A DNA stretch of 64,000 nucleotides from Helicoverpa zea (Eukaryota > Arthropoda > Insecta > Lepidoptera > Noctuidae). Positions 1-10,410 of the stretch are shown here, piece after piece (within the stretch, counting starts at the first letter, position 1; the number at the start of each line of letters is the position of its first letter). Below the pieces are notes generated by a model, which made no database searches, was not told the origin of the DNA, and saw nothing but the letters and a program-made list of their open reading frames with translations. Where the stretch lies: assembly GCF_022581195.2 (NCBI RefSeq), contig NC_061482.1:558001-622000 (forward strand), written 5' to 3'. The position numbers and the translations under genes were made by a program.

Positions 1-56
1 TTGTTATAACTTATGTAATGATAGGGTTTAACTGTACAGTGTACACAAAGCTAAGC

Positions 57-62
57 TTTAAT
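57..62 (-). promoter_or_regulatory. Candidate poly(A) signal of the EGF-domain gene
   Basis: ATTAAA on the minus strand, about 40 bases after the TGA at 105-103. It is the nearest poly(A)-signal variant downstream. Cleavage would fall near or beyond the window's left edge. Confidence 0.35.
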
Positions 63-102
63 GACTAAATAAATATAATGCGTGGCTCCTGTCGTCCATG
101 GC

Positions 103-161
103 TCAGATGACGATACACTCGTGGGGGAACACCATTCCTCGCACTGGCACCGTGGGGCATG
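103..161 (-). CDS. EGF-domain gene, exon 4 (C-terminus)
   Basis: The acceptor TTATTTCAG lies just above 161. The exon completes an Ala codon split with exon 3, then gives 18 residues with two cysteines and ends at TGA (105-103). The last residues are HECIVI. Confidence 0.75.
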
Positions 162-3100
162 CTGAAATAACAAACAAATCATTAAAACCCAGAAACTGGT
201 TACTATTCAAAGGGGTACGAACCTCATTTATTAAGTGCTCAGACTACTCAGGAATAGCTTCATTTCAAGCATTCGTTTGAATTCTCATAAACATAGTATG
301 AAAGAAATGTTTCTTATGCCTGACTGAACTGTCATTTTTATAGCAAAAACTTTAGTGAAATCACTTGGTTGGTAATCTTTCACTTACTTATGGCTTTCAC
401 CGACAATATAAACTGCTTAGTACGAATTTTGACGATCTATGTTTAAAGTAAACAGTAGTTTTATGAGAACGTTTATGTGGTCGGTGAACTAGGAACTTGG
501 AACAATTGGCAATGCTGGGACAGTTGATTTTCTATGAAAGCCCCCTAACTGCCCGATACTCTTTGAGTTGTATCATAACAAGGTTTACCCCAATTTGATC
601 TTGCTTTTGACAATATATATACCCACTTAGGTGGTCCCTCAAATTCGCCTGACGTACAGTAATTCGTATTAGTACGTATTTAAGAGATTACCTTTCTCGC
701 ACCGCTGGCCATAAAAGCCTGTGCCTTCACACTTGCACGTGAATCCTGGGTCCTGCACCGTCTGGATGCAGTTACCCCTGAGGCACGGCATACGGCTGCA
801 TACGTTTGAACTCCTCTCTGCGAACGTGGAATAGAGAAGAGTTAGGAAAAAGCTGAATGTAATGAGGTAATGATGGATGCTATTTTTTATTGCTTTCCTA
901 GCTGATGACTAGATGGCGCTGATCTTGGTACGTTACATGGAACGGAGCGTTACATCTTATTTTGAGGTCGTATAACCAAGTCCAGAAAGACTTTCTTGAA
1001 ACAAGCTACTTAAAGGGATCGGTGTAATGTTATTTTATAACCTTGGCATTTTTGCAAAAGCCTAGTAACGCAGTAGGTACCTACAACGCCATCTGTCATT
1101 TTCTTGGGAACTACATTTTTTAATTTCTCAAAAAAAAAACCTCACGTTGTCATTTTCAAGCCCATTTTGTTTACTTGAAACTGTCTGTGCTGTTGTTGGT
1201 TAAAGATCTATTTAAAAATACATTACCCAGTGACAGCGACGAGGAGCAATTTTTTTATGCCACTTATTAGTTTTAAGTTATATGGAGTTTAGATACAATT
1301 TCAGACCTCTCAGCGCATTGAGGCAAGCTCTCCGTGTCCTGTAGATGAACTCGGTACGGCACCCGTAGCCGCAGGTGCACGATGCTCCGTATATCTTGCA
1401 CCCGTTGTGTGTCTGGTCAGGCTCGCAGCACCATGCCACTGAAACATGTTGCACCTCCCATTAGTAACGAAATATAGCCTTAGTTCAGTCGTTATCCATT
1501 TATGTTACAATTTAAACTTTAAATTAAATATTAAATTATTAGATGTAAAGGTCTAAATAAACGTAGTTCGGGTGGGCATTACATTAGATTTAGAATATAA
1601 CATAATCTGTGATATAACTTTTAGCTTATTATGTGTTAGTCTAGAATTGTTATTATTACAACCCTTTAAATGTCCTAAACTGAATCATTTGTGTCAATTA
1701 ATATTGTGATCATATTTTTAACAATTTTATTTAATCATCACCTGCCTTTTTCAGAACTATGTTAGGGTGGGCTTCCCGTCTTACCGGATGCAGCTGGTAC
1801 CCGGACCAAATATACTTAGTCTTTTAATAACTCTAGGATAGTTCTCAACAGTGAAATAAATAATTATTCAAATTAGTGGTTTCAGAACCTAATTAAAATA
1901 TATTAGTACCTATAGATTAGCTTTCTGCATCCGAAGTTATGTATGCTTGCTTTTTCTTCTACAAACAACAGTCATGAACGTGGATAGGTAAGTACCTAAG
2001 TATTATAGACGACAAAGCTTTTCTAGTCTCAATTTCTGTAAGTTACATTTACCCATTAAAAAACTTTATTCTTGCTTAACACAGGTGCCAATACAATTTT
2101 TACAGCCCCACGATAAGACATGGCCTATGTTACTCGCAGATAATGCAGCTTTCTAAAGGCGAAAGAATTTTTAAAATAAGTCCAGTTCTTGTTGAGTTTA
2201 TCCATTACCAATAAACAAAGTTTTCATCTTTATAATATTAGTATAGACTAGCTTCTGCCAGCGACTTCGTCGTCGTTAGATTCGGGCTTTGTGCAAAAAG
2301 AGGACGAAATAATAACCAGTCTATCCAATTATCTAAATCTATGCGTACCTACTAAGTACTACTTCACCTAAATAGCAATAAAATGTAAACAATTAATAAT
2401 TTGAAACTTGAACGAATATTTAAACATTGTCAAAATAAGTAATACTTGCCTATTTTATAAAATAACAACAAAAGATGGTAAAAATAAATAAAATGTTTGA
2501 AGTTGTAATGTATAAATAAGTGTATTTTAAGTTTGATGTAGATATGTCTCTAAAGTCGTCAATAAAATTATTGTCGGTCAATAAGGTTGAACACTCTGAC
2601 TTCTTAGTTCAAATTCGTTGCTCAGAAATGATCCTTATAGCATGATTCGATATCCACGCGTGATGGCTTATTACTGTATTTCATGTATAATTTTGGTGTT
2701 TCTTTACCGATTTATATGATTCTTTCTTTATTGAATAAGTACGTAATAATGTTAACTTTTTTTAATTAGTAGACAAATATAATCAGAGAGCTTCGAACTG
2801 CTAAGCTATCGAGAGTTACACGTGTTATTGTGAGCCAACCACAAAAGTTAGACATATGCTGCCACGGTATAAGTATGTTTTACATAATTTTAAGTAGAAC
2901 ATTTCCGTCATACATGGTTTTGGTGTAGCTTTAACCATAACGACTGCACACGCGACGAAAGCTTAAAAAATGGAGTAACTTCTCCCGTTTTTCCAACATT
3001 TCCCTTCACTGCTCTGCTCCTATTGATCGTAGCGTGATGGAAAGTATCCTATAACCTGCCCAGGAGTATGAAAAATAATTGTACCAAGTTTTGTCAAAAT

Positions 3101-5294
3101 CCGTCAAGTAGTTTTTGTTTCCATAACGAACATACAGACAGACAGGCAGATAGACAGACAGGCAGATAGACAGACAAAAAATTTTCTGATTGCATTTTTG
3201 GCATCAGTATCGATCACTTATCACCCCCTAATAATTATTTTGGAAATATATTCAATGTACAGAATTGACCTCTCTACAGATTTATTATAAGTATAGATTG
3301 CCAAGTTGTTTTCATTACGGAAGTCTGTAAGCGTTACTTATTTTAATAAGATCATCGCAAGTAATTAATGAACTGTGCTTTAAGTAGGTAAATAGTTTAT
3401 ATTTCAATCATATAATCAGCAATAGAAAATAGGAAGTTTGTTTTAGTATTATAATATTCGTAAGTAGGTACTTTTGTTGACAACCCTTGTTCAGATTCAA
3501 TTTGTTTTTGTAAAAAGTCCGGGAAGAATTAATGACAACTTTAAAACTTAGTATATTGTTGGGCAAGTTCCTTGACCGCTGTGTAAGCGTTTGGCCAACT
3601 ACGGGATGTTTTATCTGCAGCTTCCGTCCATTCTGATTTAATACATCCTTTGTTTTAAAAGTTTTTACATCGATTACAAAGTTTCGACTGAAGTTTTGTT
3701 CGCATCGGCTTTTAGAAAACAATTATTTCTTCAGTTGTTATAAAATACGGGCGAGAGGATTTCAGAAGAAAACGTAGGCCTAAACATTAACATAACTATA
3801 TATATTTTTTTATAAATAAATTTTGTATTAATTAGATGATAAATACTAAGGTATTTTGTTGTTAACCCACATCCCAAAAAGGAGGAGGTTATCAATTTTG
3901 ACTTTGTATTTTTATTCATTTTCTAAATAATTAAACTGGCCATAGAAAAGAAAATAAGGTGACTAACCTTTGTTTTAAAAATAAACTACCCATAAAAGCA
4001 CTTGAATCCGGGGGAAAATAATAGGAAATAGGTGTCAAAATTATTATTTAAATAGATAATATTTTACGTATTAAAGTGACATTGAAATATAATCATTAAT
4101 AGTGTTAGTTGCCATGTACAAAAGTGTACAATAGGTACCTTATTGTCTATTAGAAACTGGTGCATTAGTGCATCGTCTACAGATAGCACTGACCTAGTTA
4201 TTTTATCTGATTGATTCAAATTGCGAGGACAATGTATTCAGATGCATTTAGTGCAACGTGCAGTCTCTTAATAGAATAGATTTTTTTACCAGACGTAGGT
4301 TTCTGAGGTAGGTATGTTACCTGATAAATGTAGATGCACGACGTTTTTAGAGGCATTTCAAAGGTATTTCAAAGTCTATCCGTTATGTCTTTACTTAAAT
4401 CTATGATAATTTTTAACTTTTTTATTTATTTTCATGGTGGTTTATTTTTATTTTATTTTTAACTGTTTAATTTAAATATGCTTTTGCGTTGAGCAAGCGT
4501 GGTGATTAAAGCTCAATCCTTCTCCGTGTGAGAGGAGGCTTGCGCCCAGCCGTGGGACGATAAAAAAGCTGATGACACAGTTAAAAATAACTTACATTTT
4601 CAGTCAGTCTGATCATGAAGTGTAAAGTAGCATAATTTTCATGGGTTTGTCGGTCAAATAGGCAGTCGCTGCATAAAAAGGCTCAGGCAGGCCATTATTT
4701 TCATCAAAATAGGTACTATATCGATTTTTAGATAATAACTTGATTTTTTATGTTTTATTAAGTAAAATTAATATTTTTTTTATGGATAAGAAATTAGTAG
4801 CATTTATCATAATTAATAAGGTACAAAACGAGAGCCGAATTTTATCAGTAAAAAATACTGAACAAATTATAAAACTTCTGATGATTCTACAATAGACAAA
4901 AAACATTTTGTAAATAATTAATACTGAATCTTCATGGCTGTAAAATACCCATGTAAGTAGTATAACTTTTTCATAAGTTACGATCACCTGCCTAGATTAC
5001 ACGGTATAAAACTACACACACACTAACATAGTAAAATATGTCTCACATTGCCCGAACGAACCCATGACCCTTGATATCTATCTTCCAAACAACACTTGAC
5101 TATGCATAGCGATAATTATTTCTACATAATATCAATAAGTATTTTGTAAAACACGCAGGTTAGTTACAGAAAAAAAAGAAAAAATTCGCAGATTTTTCAA
5201 CTAAAGAATCATTTGCTTTGGCCGCGTGGTGACGTTGGTACTCACGTTGGATGCAAGCGAAGGTGAGGAAGACGAGAGCGGTGCTGGCACGCAT
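103..5294 (-). CDS. Secreted cysteine-rich EGF-domain protein, complete 4-exon gene
   Basis: I assembled this gene from exons 5246-5294, 1307-1438, 692-817 and 103-161, read on the minus strand. Every junction is GT-AG, all introns are phase 1, and the joined frame is open for 121 codons to a TGA. Residues 1 to about 18 form a signal peptide (MRASTALVFLTFACIQ then LAW). The mature part has 15 cysteines. Exon 2 holds a seven-cysteine module that begins CCEPD and includes CTCGYGC. Exon 3 holds a single EGF-like domain with spacing C-x4-C-x4-C-x10-C-x1-C-x9-C. The short last exon ends FPHECIVI. No membrane segment or GPI-like tail is visible, so a secreted ligand, inhibitor or matrix protein is likely. 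I do not recognise the exact family and assign no symbol. ATG 5294 was chosen because only this start gives a signal peptide that splices in frame. Confidence 0.8.
692..817 (-). CDS. EGF-domain gene, exon 3 (EGF-like domain)
   Basis: 126 bases, phase 1 at both ends, with acceptor ACGTTCGCAG and donor GTAATC. It encodes one complete six-cysteine EGF-like domain including PGFTCKCEGTGFYGQRCEK. Symmetric phase-1 borders are typical of shuffled EGF modules. There is no calcium-binding Asp/Asn consensus before the first cysteine. Confidence 0.85.
1307..1438 (-). CDS. EGF-domain gene, exon 2 (N-terminal cysteine module)
   Basis: 132 bases, phase 1 at both ends, with acceptor TGTTTCAG and donor GTCTGA. 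It encodes a compact module with cysteine pattern CC-x8-C-x6-C-x1-C-x3-C-x11-C, including the phrase GCKIYGASCTCGYGC. I cannot match it to a named domain. Confidence 0.75.
2105..2300 (-). mobile_element. Two abutting Helitron-like fragments
   Basis: The first piece matches family B of the window and ends at 2247 with the TC terminus (reverse complement TCTATACTAATATTA). The next bases, 2248-2251, are the CTAG 3' terminus of a second element in the same orientation, so two Helitron-like units sit end to end. Confidence 0.5.
2965..3297 (-). mobile_element. Helitron-like repeat, family C
   Basis: Its right end reads, on the minus strand, A then TCTATACTTATAATAAATC, so it has a TC start after a host A. 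A CAGACA/CAGATA microsatellite lies inside at about 3131-3177. A related copy lies at about 49660-50305. The left boundary is unclear. Confidence 0.45.
4480..4575 (+). repeat. RTE-type LINE 3' end fragment
   Basis: Contains CTTCTCCGTGTGAGAGGAGG followed by GCCCAGC-GTGGGACG. The same phrase recurs at about 35105-35200 (plus strand) and 36050-36215 (minus strand). It resembles the 3' region of RTE-like LINEs in moths; the family name is inference. Confidence 0.45.
5246..5294 (-). CDS. EGF-domain gene, exon 1 (signal peptide)
   Basis: ATG at 5294, 16 full codons plus one base, then donor GTGAGT (5245-5240). The residues form an n-region with one Arg and a hydrophobic core, as in a signal peptide. 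Joining to exon 2 makes a Leu codon and keeps the frame open. Confidence 0.7.
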
Positions 5295-5330
5295 TGTAGG
5301 ACCTGTGCACACTGTGGAGCTCCGAACTGG

Positions 5331-5335
5331 ACTGA
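5331..5335 (-). promoter_or_regulatory. Candidate initiator (TCAGT) of the EGF-domain gene
   Basis: An arthropod initiator-like TCAGT on the minus strand, about 37 bases upstream of the ATG. I see no convincing TATA box at the expected distance. Low confidence without transcript ends. Confidence 0.3.
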
Positions 5336-5349
5336 TACGCACTTCCTCC

Positions 5350-6180
5350 CGTCAGTGTGAACGGCCGTCGTATCACGGCGTATCTATCATCCTATTTAAC
5401 TAACACCCCTAAATTTGAGTGCGTCTGATATCACTTTACATTATTATTTCACTTTAGTTTGTTACAAACATTTGTAACATTGATTGTCTAAAAGCATGTA
5501 ACACGTTATTTTAAAAATAATGCTTAGGGTGTGTCAAACGAAATTTAATTTGGCTGTTTCTTGAATTAGAAGTTTTCAGGAACCATACCCAAAAAGTATG
5601 TGCTTGGAAAAACTTTCTTAAATGGAGCTCTGGCGTCATACTGATTCCTGGTAACAAACTGATCTTTTTATCAGAGTTCTTGTAAGAACTAAAGATATTT
5701 TGCATCAACAAAACAACTTTCTGTTATTCCGTGAAAGATAAAAATGCGTATAAAAAATAAATAAACAAAGGTATCTTCTTTAAATATAATGTGAAGCGAA
5801 GTTCACAAAAGTTCAAAATTAATGTTTTTATCTCTGTCCATGTTGTTTGTGTTTAATGAAAATATTGTCGAATTCGTAGGTCGATGTCCTCCCGGCGGTG
5901 TTCCAATCTCGCATGTGGATAATGCATTGAATTTATCAGTTAAAAACAATGTATTTTTGTGTCCCTTTAAATACTTAGAACATATTATTTTTAAAATTTT
6001 AATCACTGAATTAAAAATTAACTGAGACCACAAGAATCTTTTTCCCGTGATGCAGATGATTTTCTTTGTTTTTTTTTTTTTTTTAATAAGCTAAGAAGAC
6101 TTATAATTGATGCAGTTTTGCGTGACAACTTAGGCCTTGGAGTCGTGGCTTCACGGGGCTAGCGCTAAAGTCGTTTGTTT
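5350..6180. other. Intergenic, nothing recognised
   Basis: AT-rich sequence upstream of the EGF-domain gene. Overlapping open frames on both strands around 5803-6033 have no protein-like composition. A poly-T run lies at about 6068-6084. Confidence 0.5.
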
Positions 6181-6184
6181 GTCG

Positions 6185-6290
6185 CTAAAGTTCGAAAGAG
6201 TTACCGCGGCCCTGGTGACACACGAAAGGCTCCAGAAGGACCCCAGTTCCCAGTTTTTAAGTCTTACAATTCCTTTCACTGCACCCACAC
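6185..6290 (+). repeat. R1/TRAS-type LINE 3' UTR fragment
   Basis: Shares GTTCGAAAGAGTTACCGC-GCCCTGG and the following stretch with about 11260-11340 and about 63190-63290. At 11 kb the same sequence follows an R1/TRAS-like coding remnant, which identifies it. Confidence 0.45.
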
Positions 6291-6778
6291 CAAAAGAACG
6301 TAGTAATTATTAAGTAATCTGTTCCAAAAGGGTTGGATGATTTCATGATTTCCGACAAAATAACGTAAGTATATCTTACATCGATATGCGTAATTCTTAC
6401 TTTAAGGTATTAGTCTCATATTTCAAAACGGTTGGCTATTATCTCTGCTCACCCTCAGAAAATACAGGGGTATTATACTGTATGTTTTTTCTCGGAATAT
6501 TCCGTAAAAACAATGCCACGTTTTAGTGAAGTTAATAAATGCGGAAATTCGAACAAAAACAGTATTGTTCTATACATTTGCTGTTATCAGAACATCTGAA
6601 AGCTAAGTGTACTTACTGCTTATGTTTGACATAAGGGTAATAAGCTGATATAATGAACCTGCCTCGACCTCTTGACATGATGTTTATCATGTTCCCTGAC
6701 CACACTCCTAAATACAGAAAATCTCCTGAAATATTGTGGCGATTTAGATACTTTGAAGGGAAGAAAAAAAGGCAGTGA

Positions 6779-7128
6779 GGGGCCCGATTCTGCTAAGTTA
6801 ATAATGTCAAAATTTAAGAGAAATTGAATCGCAATAGCAGTTTTAACCGTATCGGGCATTCTGCGTATTAGTAATATAAGACCAATCGTATTCCAACGAC
6901 ATTCGACATTGGTTTGCGATTGGTCTGCCATTTTGGTGATTTTGGTCTATACGGTAGTTAAAGTTTGCAGACAAAATGATTCGTTATTAAATGACAGAAA
7001 AGGATAAAAACGTTTATTTCAATGAAAAACACATAATATATACGTTTCAATCGTAATTGAGTGGTGATTGGATCTCAGTCGGATGTGAATCGTATGTCGC
7101 TTAAGTAAAATTAGCAGAATCGTGCCCC
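6779..7128. mobile_element. MITE with GGGGC(C/A)CGATTCTGC termini
   Basis: Left end GGGGCCCGATTCTGCTAA and right end, reverse-complemented, GGGGCACGATTCTGCTAA form terminal inverted repeats about 350 bp apart. The interior has no coding frame. I see no clear target-site duplication. Confidence 0.6.
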
Positions 7129-7199
7129 GGTACATACTAGTCCTAAACTCGGATTGGACACCATCCGTTGATCGAAAATAGTATTTAATATGTCCCAAA

Positions 7200-8485
7200 A
7201 TTGACATGCACAGCCGTTCTCGTGACTCCTCATGTTATGAACGCGGGAGTTGGATATACGTGAGACGGTGGAGTTTTTAATTGGTGTAAGTCCCTCATAA
7301 CTATCTTCAGAGCCGGCTCTAGCTGCCTTGGTACTCCGGTCGAGTATTTTCCAACCTTATCAACCAGCTACCTATAAAGAAGAGGTACTCAACTCAACGT
7401 GTGTCTATGTAGCACCTACCTATATGAAAAGGTTATGTGAAAGTTCGCGCGAAGATCACAAAAATTGAATGTTTTGGATTTCTTAGGGATTTTGGGGATT
7501 GAAAAGTAAATACAGAAAAAATACTGACCTTCGTCCCGACTAACAGCGGCCTGAGCTTGCTCGCCCGTCGCCTCCCGAGCTCCGGCACCTCGGTTGGCCC
7601 CACCCTAAAGCCGGCACTGACCATCTCGTTTTTCCCCGAACGCCAGTACCTAGTATGCGTAAAGCATATTTATTGTTCGCTTAAAAAAACGTACTATTTC
7701 ATTTTATATTAAAAAGATTCCATTCCTCCGCACGGTAAATTAGCGTGCGGAAAGTATAATTTTTGCAGAAATTGCCCGAATGCTACCAGGGTCACATAGA
7801 GCTTAACAGTGTGAGGGGTTGAGGGCGCCCTCTGCCGACATTCTCTAGAACTGACAAGGTAAGTTCTCCCCTGATAAAGTAAAATGATATTTGAACGTTT
7901 TTGTGTTGGTTCTTGAGGGAAGCATAGCATTGCAAGATGTGGCTTTTTGAAATATGTACCTTGGTAATGATCACGATTCCTTTGTTCGCATACCTACCTA
8001 TTTAATTATAATCCCGTCAAAAATACCTTTAAGAAAGGACAACAAAGAAATACAAGGACGCTGCTTACCAGGGTTAAGGAGTTCCCAAAACTGCACTTTG
8101 CTTCCATTGTCATTAGTGTGAAAGTTTTTTTTATAGATCTTGCCATTTCGGACTTTACTTTGAAGCTTCATCCTCACATAATATAACTGTAATATGCAGA
8201 AGGCACATTAAACATTACTAGGATCGTCTAAAATCAGACAGCTGTGTTGAGTGGTCAACGACATCTACCGACGGCGTTTGGAACTAAATCAACTGTGTAG
8301 TAAATATAGAGGTCAGTGGTGTAGTAGCTTCTACTGGTACAATTGTTTACAATTGGTTGGTATACTAGCGCCCTCTACATACGTTTGTATCTCACAAAGG
8401 GTAACTGCTGTGTCTGATGATGCTGGGTACAAAGCTAGTCGATTGATGGCGTAAGTAAGGTGTCGTATTCTTTTAACATAACTTA
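7200..8485. other. Intergenic, no gene recognised
   Basis: Short frames at 7433-7624, 7709-7974 and 8251-8454 lack splice or domain support. A GC-rich patch at about 7545-7625 looks like part of a dispersed repeat. Confidence 0.4.
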
Positions 8486-8489
8486 AGTT

Positions 8490-8795
8490 ATGGAACCGAT
8501 TCCAGGTCAGGCCAAGTACCAATGCAACTTTTCTAAGTTTATGTGTACTTTTTAAGTATATGAATATTGGACACCAATGACTGTCTTTCGGACGGCACGT
8601 TAAACCATAGGTTTCAGTTGTCACTGAACATCTTTGGCAGTCGTTACGGGTACTGATAACCAGTCTTACCTAGGGGGTTATTGGGTTGCCCGGGTAACAG
8701 GAATGAGGAGGTCATATAGGCAGTCGCTCCTTGTACTCAGCTGTATCCGGCTAGACTAGAACCACCCCAACATAGTTAAGAAAAGGCTTGGGAGA
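8490..8795 (+). mobile_element. SINE copy (tRNA-head family, 5' part lost)
   Basis: Starts inside the tRNA-like head (CGATTCCAGGTCAG) and runs through the family body with CAGTCGTTACGGGTA, TTGGGTTGCCCGGGTAAC and AGGCAGTCGCTCCTTGTA, to AAAAGGCTTGGGAG. The same body recurs about ten times in the window. Confidence 0.65.
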
Positions 8796-8799
8796 TAGG

Positions 8800-10222
8800 T
8801 AATGGTGTTGGCTAAGTTATGGAACTAAGTAGTACTGATACAAGTACCATGAAACCACTGAAATTATATTCTAATGTCTGCCTTCCTGCAGTTTCACCGG
8901 CATCCCAGGGGAAATTCGATTATTCCCATATCCGGATAATATAGCCCCAGTGTCTCGGGAATAGTATAGCATCCCAGCACTAAAATAATTTAATTTTCGG
9001 AGCCTTTAAGGTACAAAAATACTGTGACAAAAAAAATCTTCTTTATTATATTAGCTTATATAGGTTTCCCAAAATATTAACTTATCCTATGTGTCTCGCT
9101 CTGGATGCTGATGTAGCTTCCCAACAGTAAAAGAAATTTTGGAATCGGTTTGGTAGTCTCTTCGGAGCCTTCACGGTACAAATAGAAAAAAAAGTTATCT
9201 ATTGTTATTTTTTGTTTTTGTATTAGTATAGAAACTGCAATTTTATGGCTTGTTACAATCACAATTACTATTTTCCGAGAAATTTAATAACTGATGCGAA
9301 GGTAAAAAAAAATCAGCAATAAGGTAATAAGAAGTTTTTTCTCAAAGTCAAACTGAAGGAAATAAGAATTGCATCCAGTTCGAAGTTTATGAAAAACGAT
9401 GGTTGTTACGTCAGAAGAAAATTACCTTCTATGAAGATGGAGGTTTTTCCATCAGCTGTTCTTTATTATTAAATAAAATTATCTTGCAATCACCGAGGGA
9501 ATTGTTATGACATTTTTCACAAGCCGCGGGTTACCTGGATGATTACAAGTTATTTGAAGAACCTTGTACTGAGCCGCGTTAAAATTGGCACTAATAAAAC
9601 TAACGGAATTACAAAGTAAAATGATTTTTATTCTTAATCAAAAAATGGCAAACATAGTATCACATGTGTACAGAAAATTTATCAAAAAATATATTTTAAA
9701 GTCTTCGTTAACATCGTTGCTTGGTAACCAAAATACCATGTTCTCTGTTTCTGAAGCAGTTTCACTGAATCCAACGTGGTACTTGCAATACTCATTGTCA
9801 TCTTAATTACAACAAAAAACTTGCTTTTAAAAGATAGTGTTGTTTCAATTAAATATAATGTTTTAAATCATCAACTTTAACTTTTAAGACTGTCACACCC
9901 AACCGATTCAATTCTTATGAGCAAGAATCAAAAGTGAAAAGCAACATTTAATGTGGTATACACGCTTTTGATAAAGCAACCTTATGTACGCCAGACTTGA
10001 ACCGACTGAGACTTGAGAACTTGATCGGAATCAAGATCTCTTTAAAAAAAAATGTCAACCATCGGGTCGACTGTCGACTGACCGTTTAGTCTGCAGTGGC
10101 CACTCATGGCTCTTAATAATGTCAAAAAAAAAAAAAACTGTAATCTCATCGATCACGCCGAATCCAGCTTAAATGTTCAGGTTCATATTTGTGCTAAGTC
10201 CTAAATACAACAGTATTTCTTT
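8800..10222. other. 3' flank of PHYHD1 and intergenic
   Basis: AT-rich with no clear exon. The frame at 9585-9806 has no recognised homology. A piece at about 10065-10105 with GTCGACTGTCGACTGACC looks like a repeat end. I could not fix the PHYHD1 poly(A) site. Confidence 0.4.
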
Positions 10223-10410
10223 TTAAATCATTTGCGGCGTGGTATATATGTTAACAAAAGGTGCTTTCTCCCCTTCTTGTAGCCAGTTGTCTTCTGAGAA
10301 TTTGTTGTTCTTCTTTTCTATAACGTGGAAGGTGTACGCGTGGCGACTCTTCTCAGACTTGTTGGGAGCACTTTTGTGCACGACGTTACCGTGGATCAGG
10401 ACACATGTAC
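10223..10410 (-). CDS. PHYHD1: PHYHD1 exon 6 (distal His, 2OG Arg, C-terminus)
   Basis: Acceptor TATTTCCAG, then a split Gly codon and 61 residues to TAA at 10225-10223. It carries LIHGNVVHKS (iron His) and SRHAYTFH (2-oxoglutarate Arg). The conserved ENWLQ-type segment appears as EDNWLQEGE. Confidence 0.93.

Larger units (their letters stand above)
1439..5245 (-). other. Intron 1 of the EGF-domain gene (repeat-bearing)
   Basis: A 3.8-kb AT-rich intron. It holds Helitron-like fragments (about 2105-2300 and 2965-3297) and an RTE-type 3' end (about 4480-4575). The rest, including small open frames around 3408-3919 and 4748-4987, shows no coding character that I recognise. Confidence 0.6.

Noticed and set aside
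3131..3177. Repeated CAGACAGA/CAGATAGA units
   Set aside because: Simple microsatellite inside a Helitron-like repeat.
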